NCBI RefSeq assembly: GCF_003574445.1
Contig: NZ_KZ984551.1
Location: forward strand, 414,885 to 478,884
Length of the DNA stretch: 64,000 nt
Reading direction: 5' to 3'
Origin: Streptomyces sp. YIM 130001
GTDB lineage: Bacteria > Actinomycetota > Actinomycetes > Streptomycetales > Streptomycetaceae
Below the pieces are notes generated by a model. It worked only from the letters and a program-made list of their open reading frames with translations, did not search any database and was not told the DNA's origin. Made by a program: the position numbers and the translations under genes. Shown here piece by piece: positions 60,409 to 64,000 of this stretch (positions within the stretch are counted from its first letter, which is position 1; every line of letters starts with the position of its first letter).

Positions 60409-61671
60409 ATGACCACACCAGGCGGCCTGAGACTGCACCCCTTCCGGGGCGTGCGCTACGTCCCCGAGCGGGTCGGCAGCCTCGCCGCGGTCACGTCACC
60501 GCCCTACGACGTGGTGGTCAGGCCCGACGGACTGCACCACCTCGAATCGGCCGACCCGTACAACATCGTCCGGTTGATCCTCCCGCAGACGGCCGGCACC
60601 GGCGACCGGCACCAGCAGGCCGCCGACACCCTGCACCGCTGGCTCGCCGACGGCATCCTCGCCCGCGACGACCGCGAAGCGCTCTACGTCTACGAGCAGA
60701 GCAACGACGAGATCCTGCAGCGCGGCATCATCGGCGCCCTGGAACTGTCCGACCGTGCCCAGCACATCGTCCTGCCCCACGAGGACGTGATGCAGGACGT
60801 CGTCGCCGACCGCGCCGAACTGATGCGCGCCACCGAGGCCAACCTGGAACCTCTACTGCTCAGCTACGCCGGCGACGGCAGCGCCGCCGGAGCCACCGCG
60901 GTCATCGAGCGCACGGTCGAACTCCCGCCCCTGCTCGCCACCACGACCGAGGACGGCTTCAGTCACCGCCTCTGGGCCGTCTCCGACCCGGCCGAACTCG
61001 CCACGATCACCGACGACTTGGAACAACGCCAGGCGCTGATCGCGGACGGCCACCACCGCTGGGCCACCTACCTGCGGCTGCGTGCGGAGCAAAGCGGCCC
61101 CTCACCCTGGGACCACGGCCTGGTACTGCTCGTCGACACGGCGCGCTACCCCCTGAGGGTCCGCGCGATCCACCGGCTCCTGCACCAGCTCCCGCCGGCC
61201 AAGGCGCTCGAGACCGTCTCCGCCCTCTTCCGGGTACGAGCCGTCGACGGTCCGCTGCCCGCCGCTCTGGACGCCCTCGCCGAAGCGGCCGGCGCATCCA
61301 ACGCCTTCCTTCTGACCGGTGACGGCACCTACCACCTCCTGGACCAGCCGGCCCCCGACCTGCTGGCACGCACGATCCGCACGGACCTCCCCGAGGCCTG
61401 GGGCAACCTCGACGCGGCAGTGCTGCACGCCACGCTCCTGGACCATGTCTGGCAGGTCCCCGACTCCCCGGAACACATCGCGTACATCCACGACGCACAG
61501 TCGACCGTTGCGAAGGCGGAACGTGACGGCGGCACAGCGATCCTGATGCACCCGGTCAGCGAGGCAACGGTCCGCGATCTGGCCCGCCAGGGCGTGACCA
61601 TGCCCCGTAAGTCCACGTCGTTCGGTCCGAAGCCCGCCACCGGGCTCGTCCTGCGCAACCTGGCCGACTGA
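60409..61671 (+). CDS. DUF1015 family protein
   Basis: 420 aa from ATG 60409, probably leaderless. Characteristic motifs are LHPFRGVRYVPERVGSLAAVTSPPYDVV at the start, HHLESADPYNIVRLILPQ, the central YVYEQSNDEILQRGIIGALEL, and IADGHHRWATYLRLRAEQ, a conserved G-H-H-R of the family. The C-terminal part includes AYIHDAQSTVAKAERDGGTAILMHPVSEATVRDLARQGVTMPRKSTSFGPKPATGLVLRNL. DUF1015 proteins are widespread; the G-H-H-R pocket hints at a serine- or phosphate-binding enzyme, and SerK-type ADP-dependent serine kinases are a distant ParB-like relative, but the function here is unknown. A perfect 18-bp hairpin follows. Confidence 0.9.
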   Translation: MTTPGGLRLHPFRGVRYVPERVGSLAAVTSPPYDVVVRPDGLHHLESADPYNIVRLILPQTAGTGDRHQQAADTLHRWLADGILARDDREALYVYEQSNDEILQRGIIGALELSDRAQHIVLPHEDVMQDVVADRAELMRATEANLEPLLLSYAGDGSAAGATAVIERTVELPPLLATTTEDGFSHRLWAVSDPAELATITDDLEQRQALIADGHHRWATYLRLRAEQSGPSPWDHGLVLLVDTARYPLRVRAIHRLLHQLPPAKALETVSALFRVRAVDGPLPAALDALAEAAGASNAFLLTGDGTYHLLDQPAPDLLARTIRTDLPEAWGNLDAAVLHATLLDHVWQVPDSPEHIAYIHDAQSTVAKAERDGGTAILMHPVSEATVRDLARQGVTMPRKSTSFGPKPATGLVLRNLAD

Positions 61672-61696
61672 CACACGCTCTGCTCGGGATCAACGC

Positions 61697-61734
61697 ATGA
61701 GGGGCGGGACCGGTCCACCGGTCCCGCCCCTCAT
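61697..61734. terminator. Perfect 18-bp hairpin, bidirectional terminator
   Basis: ATGAGGGGCGGGACCGGT (61697-61714) is exactly complementary to 61717-61734 with a CC turn. It lies between the convergent DUF1015 and TPR genes. Confidence 0.85.
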
Positions 61735-61743
61735 CGTTCAGCC

Positions 61744-63651
61744 TCAGTCCTGGCTGGTCTCACGCCCGGATACGTCCTCGTCGCCGTCCGGCACGGCCTC
61801 CGACAAACCGGTCTTCTCCGGCTCACCCGACCCGACAGGCAGCTCGACACCGTGCTCCGCCGACTCCGACTCGGTCTCCTCGTCGAAGGCGTCCACGAAC
61901 TCGACGCCGTCGAGCTCCGCGAGGCGATCGGAAGCGTCCGTCGCGCCGTCCCGGTCCGCCTCGATCGTCTTGGCGAACCATTCGCGTGCCTCGTCCTCAC
62001 GTCCCGCCGCCTGCAACGCGTCGGCGTAGGCGTACCGCAGCCGCGCAGTCCACGGCTGCACCGAGTTCGCCGCCAGCTCAGGGCTCTGCAGCGTGACGAT
62101 CGCGGCATCCAGCTGATCCATGTCGCGACGCGCACCGGCGGCCACCAGCCGCATCTCGACCTGACCCGCCTTGTCGAGGCGCTGGACCTCGGGCTCGCCG
62201 GCCATGTCGAGTGCCTTCTCCGGCCGGCCGAGTCCCCGCTCGCAGTCGGCCATCACCGGCCAGAGCTCCGCGGACCCCGTCATCCGACGGGCAGCCCTGA
62301 ACTCCGCGAGCGCCTCGGAGTACTTCTGATTGGTGTACGCCGCGAATCCGGCGGCCTCTCGCACCGCAGCGACCCTGGACGCGAGCCGCAGCGCGATCCT
62401 CGCGTACGCGTAAGCCTGCTCGGGGTCCTCGTCGATCAGCTTGGCGACCATGACGAGGTTACGGGCGACATCCTCCGCAAGCCCCTTCGGCAGGCTCTGG
62501 AGCTCCTGCCGCACGTCCTTGTCGATCTCCTCACCGGTGACGTCGTCCGGGATCGGCAGACGCTTGATCGGCTCACGGTCCTGCCGGTCGTCGCGACGCG
62601 GCCCACGGTCGTCCCTGCCCCGGTAGCCACCGCGATCGTCGCCACCGCGCCGGTCATCACGACCTCGGTAGCCGCCACCGCCGGGCCTGCCCCGGTTGTC
62701 GTCCCGACGGGGCCCGCGGCCACGCTCGTCCCGTCCACCTCGGTCGTCACGCCCGCGGAACCCACCCCGACGGTCGTCGTCCCGCCGGTCATCCCGACGA
62801 TCGCGATCGTCGCGGCGGAAGCCACCACGATCGCTGTCCCTACGATCCCGGTCATCCCTCCGGAAACCACCACGATCACCATCACGACGATCATCACGCC
62901 GACCCCGGTCATCACGCCGATCCCGGTCACCATCCCGCCGATCATCCCGACGGTCACGATCATCGCGGCGGAAGCCACCACGATCGCTGTCCCTACGATC
63001 CCGGTCATCCCTCCGGAAACCACCACGATCACCATCACGACGATCATCACGCCGACCCCGGTCATCACGCCGATCGCGGTCACCATCCCGCCGATCATCC
63101 CGACGGTCACGATCATCGCGGCGGAAGCCACCACGATCACTGCCACGCTGATCGTCGCGACGGTCTCGATCATCACGACGGAACGGCGGACGGTCGCCGC
63201 CGCCCCTGTAACCACGGTCCCGATCGTCGCGACCGCCCCGGTCGTCACGTCGGAAGCCACCGCGGTCAACGTCTCTGCGGTCCCGGTCGTCTCCCCGCGC
63301 CCCGCCCCGACGATCGTCGTCCCGACGGAAGCCACCACGGCGGTCGTCACCTCGGCGATCGTCACGCCGATCACGATCATCGCGGCGGAACGCCGGACGG
63401 TCGCCGTCACGCCGAGGTCCACGGTCACGGTCGTCACGACGGGGACGGTCGTCACGACGGGGACGGTCGTCACGACGATCGCGGTCGTCCCGACGCGGTC
63501 CGCCGGACCGATCGTCGCGACGATCAGCCGGCCGGTCTCCCCGTCCGCGCTCGTCATCCCTTCGCGGACGCCCGCGGTACCCGCCACGGTCACCGTCGCC
63601 CCGGGGACGCTCCTCGCGCCCGGGTCGATCGTCGGGAGAGTTGGTCGACAT
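61744..63651 (-). CDS. RD/RG-repeat TPR protein, hypothetical
   Basis: 635 aa from ATG 63651 with AGGAG 6 nt upstream. The first 350 residues are almost entirely Arg, Asp and Gly, in units such as RRDDRDRRDD and GGFRRDDRDRRDSDRG, including two near-identical 51-residue tandem repeats (DNA 62811-63116). The last 285 residues are helical, with tetratricopeptide-like pairs: EDVARNLVMVAKLIDEDPEQAYAYARIALRLASRVAAVREAAGFAAYTNQKYSEALAEFRAARRM, then RYAYADALQAAGREDEAREWFAKTIEAD. An acidic tail ends it. A disordered RG/RD tract with balanced charge often binds RNA or phase-separates. It lies 65 bp beyond the rRNA terminator. The C-terminal part is conserved in Streptomyces as I recall; the function is not known. 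Confidence 0.82.
   Translation of the reverse strand: MSTNSPDDRPGREERPRGDGDRGGYRGRPRRDDERGRGDRPADRRDDRSGGPRRDDRDRRDDRPRRDDRPRRDDRDRGPRRDGDRPAFRRDDRDRRDDRRGDDRRGGFRRDDDRRGGARGDDRDRRDVDRGGFRRDDRGGRDDRDRGYRGGGDRPPFRRDDRDRRDDQRGSDRGGFRRDDRDRRDDRRDGDRDRRDDRGRRDDRRDGDRGGFRRDDRDRRDSDRGGFRRDDRDRRDDRRDGDRDRRDDRGRRDDRRDGDRGGFRRDDRDRRDSDRGGFRRDDRDRRDDRRDDDRRGGFRGRDDRGGRDERGRGPRRDDNRGRPGGGGYRGRDDRRGGDDRGGYRGRDDRGPRRDDRQDREPIKRLPIPDDVTGEEIDKDVRQELQSLPKGLAEDVARNLVMVAKLIDEDPEQAYAYARIALRLASRVAAVREAAGFAAYTNQKYSEALAEFRAARRMTGSAELWPVMADCERGLGRPEKALDMAGEPEVQRLDKAGQVEMRLVAAGARRDMDQLDAAIVTLQSPELAANSVQPWTARLRYAYADALQAAGREDEAREWFAKTIEADRDGATDASDRLAELDGVEFVDAFDEETESESAEHGVELPVGSGEPEKTGLSEAVPDGDEDVSGRETSQD
62811..63116. 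repeat. Two tandem 153-bp repeats within the RD-repeat gene
   Basis: Units 62811-62963 and 62964-63116 start CGCGGCGGAA and differ at very few bases (one seen: tcccgg against tcgcgg). The 51-codon length keeps the reading frame. A third partial start at 63117 shows the same motif before diverging. Confidence 0.85.
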
Positions 63652-63716
63652 CGGTGACTCCTGTCTTCGGTACCGCAGTCATTCTCGCGCAATCGGCTAC
63701 CCGCCGCGCTTCGGAA

Positions 63717-63766
63717 AATAAAAAAGGACCCTTGGTCCCAGCGTGAACGCTGGGGCCAAGGGTCCT
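63717..63766 (-). terminator. rRNA operon rho-independent terminator
   Basis: AGGACCCTTGG (63756-63766 on the minus strand) pairs with CCAAGGGTCCT (63725-63735), with CCCAGCG/CGCTGGG further in, followed by a T-tract on the minus strand (TTTTTTATTTTC). It ends the message just after 5S rRNA. Confidence 0.9.
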
Positions 63767-63775
63767 CAAAGATTG

Positions 63776-63892
63776 TTCGGCGGCGTCCTACTCTCCCACA
63801 GGGTCCCCCCTGCAGTACCATCGGCGCTGTAAGGCTTAGCTTCCGGGTTCGGAATGTAACCGGGCGTTTCCCTCACGCTATGACCACCGAAA
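63776..63892 (-). rRNA. rrf: 5S ribosomal RNA
   Basis: Read on the minus strand it starts TTTCGGTGGTCATAGCG, contains GGGAAACGCCCGGTTAC, ATTCCGAACCCGGAAGCTAA and GATGGTACTGCAGGGGGG, and ends GGGAGAGTAGGACGCCGCCG. These are the conserved 5S loops A to E of Streptomyces. Ends are placed by pairing of the terminal stem (TTCGGTGG and CCGCCGAA) and may be off by a few bases. Confidence 0.95.
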
Positions 63893-64000
63893 CCCTATTA
63901 AGTCGCCCCGCAGAGCGGGACATGGAACAGGGCAGCGAACAAGCACTCTTTTCAATTGAGGAACTGTTCAGCCGACACAGCTGTTCGTTACTTCAGAACT
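63893..64000 (-). other. 23S-5S internal transcribed spacer
   Basis: On the minus strand this is the spacer before 5S (ends ACTTAATAGGG). It is less GC-rich than the genes. The 3' end of 23S rRNA was not recognised in it, so 23S should begin just outside the window. Confidence 0.7.

Noticed and set aside
62811..63116. CRISPR-like repeat array
   Set aside because: The repeats are 153-bp units in frame within a coding region, encoding Arg/Asp/Gly repeats, with no unique spacers.
63893..64000. 3' end of 23S rRNA
   Set aside because: The expected 3' terminal sequence of Streptomyces 23S was not seen; this is the spacer only.

Overview
The window is actinobacterial chromosome, very probably Streptomyces. 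GC content is very high, GTG and TTG starts are frequent, adjacent genes often overlap as ATGA, GTGA or TTGA, several genes look leaderless, and the encoded proteins (streptogrisins, a SepF paralogue, DUF5685, a PucR regulator, a GH15 enzyme) are typical of the genus. From memory, the order dnaE2 - Y-family partner - SepF-like - der/cmk/tyrA - scpBA/parA - ald - pyrG - recN - nadK - tlyA is close to the SCO1738-SCO1785 part of the Streptomyces coelicolor core chromosome; no search was run. I see no prophage, insertion sequence, CRISPR array or tRNA. The right edge reaches the end of an rRNA operon (5S rRNA and its terminator, minus strand).

Layout. 0-1.3 kb: 3' end of dnaE2, translationally coupled to an ImuB-like Y-family protein. 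1.4-6.5 kb: a membrane protein, two tandem secreted streptogrisin proteases and a DUF5685 protein with an extreme cysteine tail. 6.7-13.2 kb: SepF-like cell division protein, acyl-CoA dehydrogenase, 14-TM drug exporter, PIG-V-like mannosyltransferase, PAP2 phosphatase, I78 protease inhibitor. 13.5-19.4 kb: WYL regulator, a two-gene glycosyltransferase operon, Rpf/LysM wall hydrolase, two hypotheticals. 19.5-24.6 kb: aroH-tyrA-cmk-plsC-der on the minus strand, preceded by a YidB-like gene carrying two compensating frameshifts. 24.8-28 kb: Rieske lipoprotein, nucleotidyltransferase, and an ADP-ribosylglycohydrolase/NrtR-type NUDIX pair with a palindromic operator. 28-34.5 kb: parA - RHH-like - scpA - scpB - rluB on the minus strand, then ald. 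34.7-45 kb: STAND/TPR protein, ADP-ribose-type NUDIX hydrolase, pyrG, GH15 enzyme, PucR regulator, GT4. 45.3-50.9 kb: recN, nadK, tlyA and a small acidic protein, with an orphan FtsX-type permease inserted on the opposite strand between recN and nadK. 50.9-57.4 kb: SCP2-like protein and an iron-siderophore uptake locus (FecE-type ATPase, two FecCD permeases, two tandem binding lipoproteins, siderophore-interacting reductase) controlled from one iron box. 57.4-61.7 kb: a CGNR regulator divergent from an epoxide hydrolase with two matching palindromes between them, a HAD phosphatase and a DUF1015 protein. 61.7-64 kb: an RD/RG-repeat TPR protein and the 5S rRNA.

Functional groupings: DNA damage tolerance and repair (dnaE2, ImuB-like protein, recN), chromosome organisation and division (parA, RHH-like protein, scpAB, SepF-like protein), NAD/ADP-ribose metabolism (NrtR-type NUDIX, ADP-ribosylglycohydrolase, second NUDIX, nadK), and iron acquisition. 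Most of the window is conserved core. The clearest accessory or unusual elements are the orphan permease in the recN-nadK operon, the iron locus, the CGNR/epoxide hydrolase pair, the frameshifted yidB-like gene and the repeat-rich protein beside the rRNA operon.
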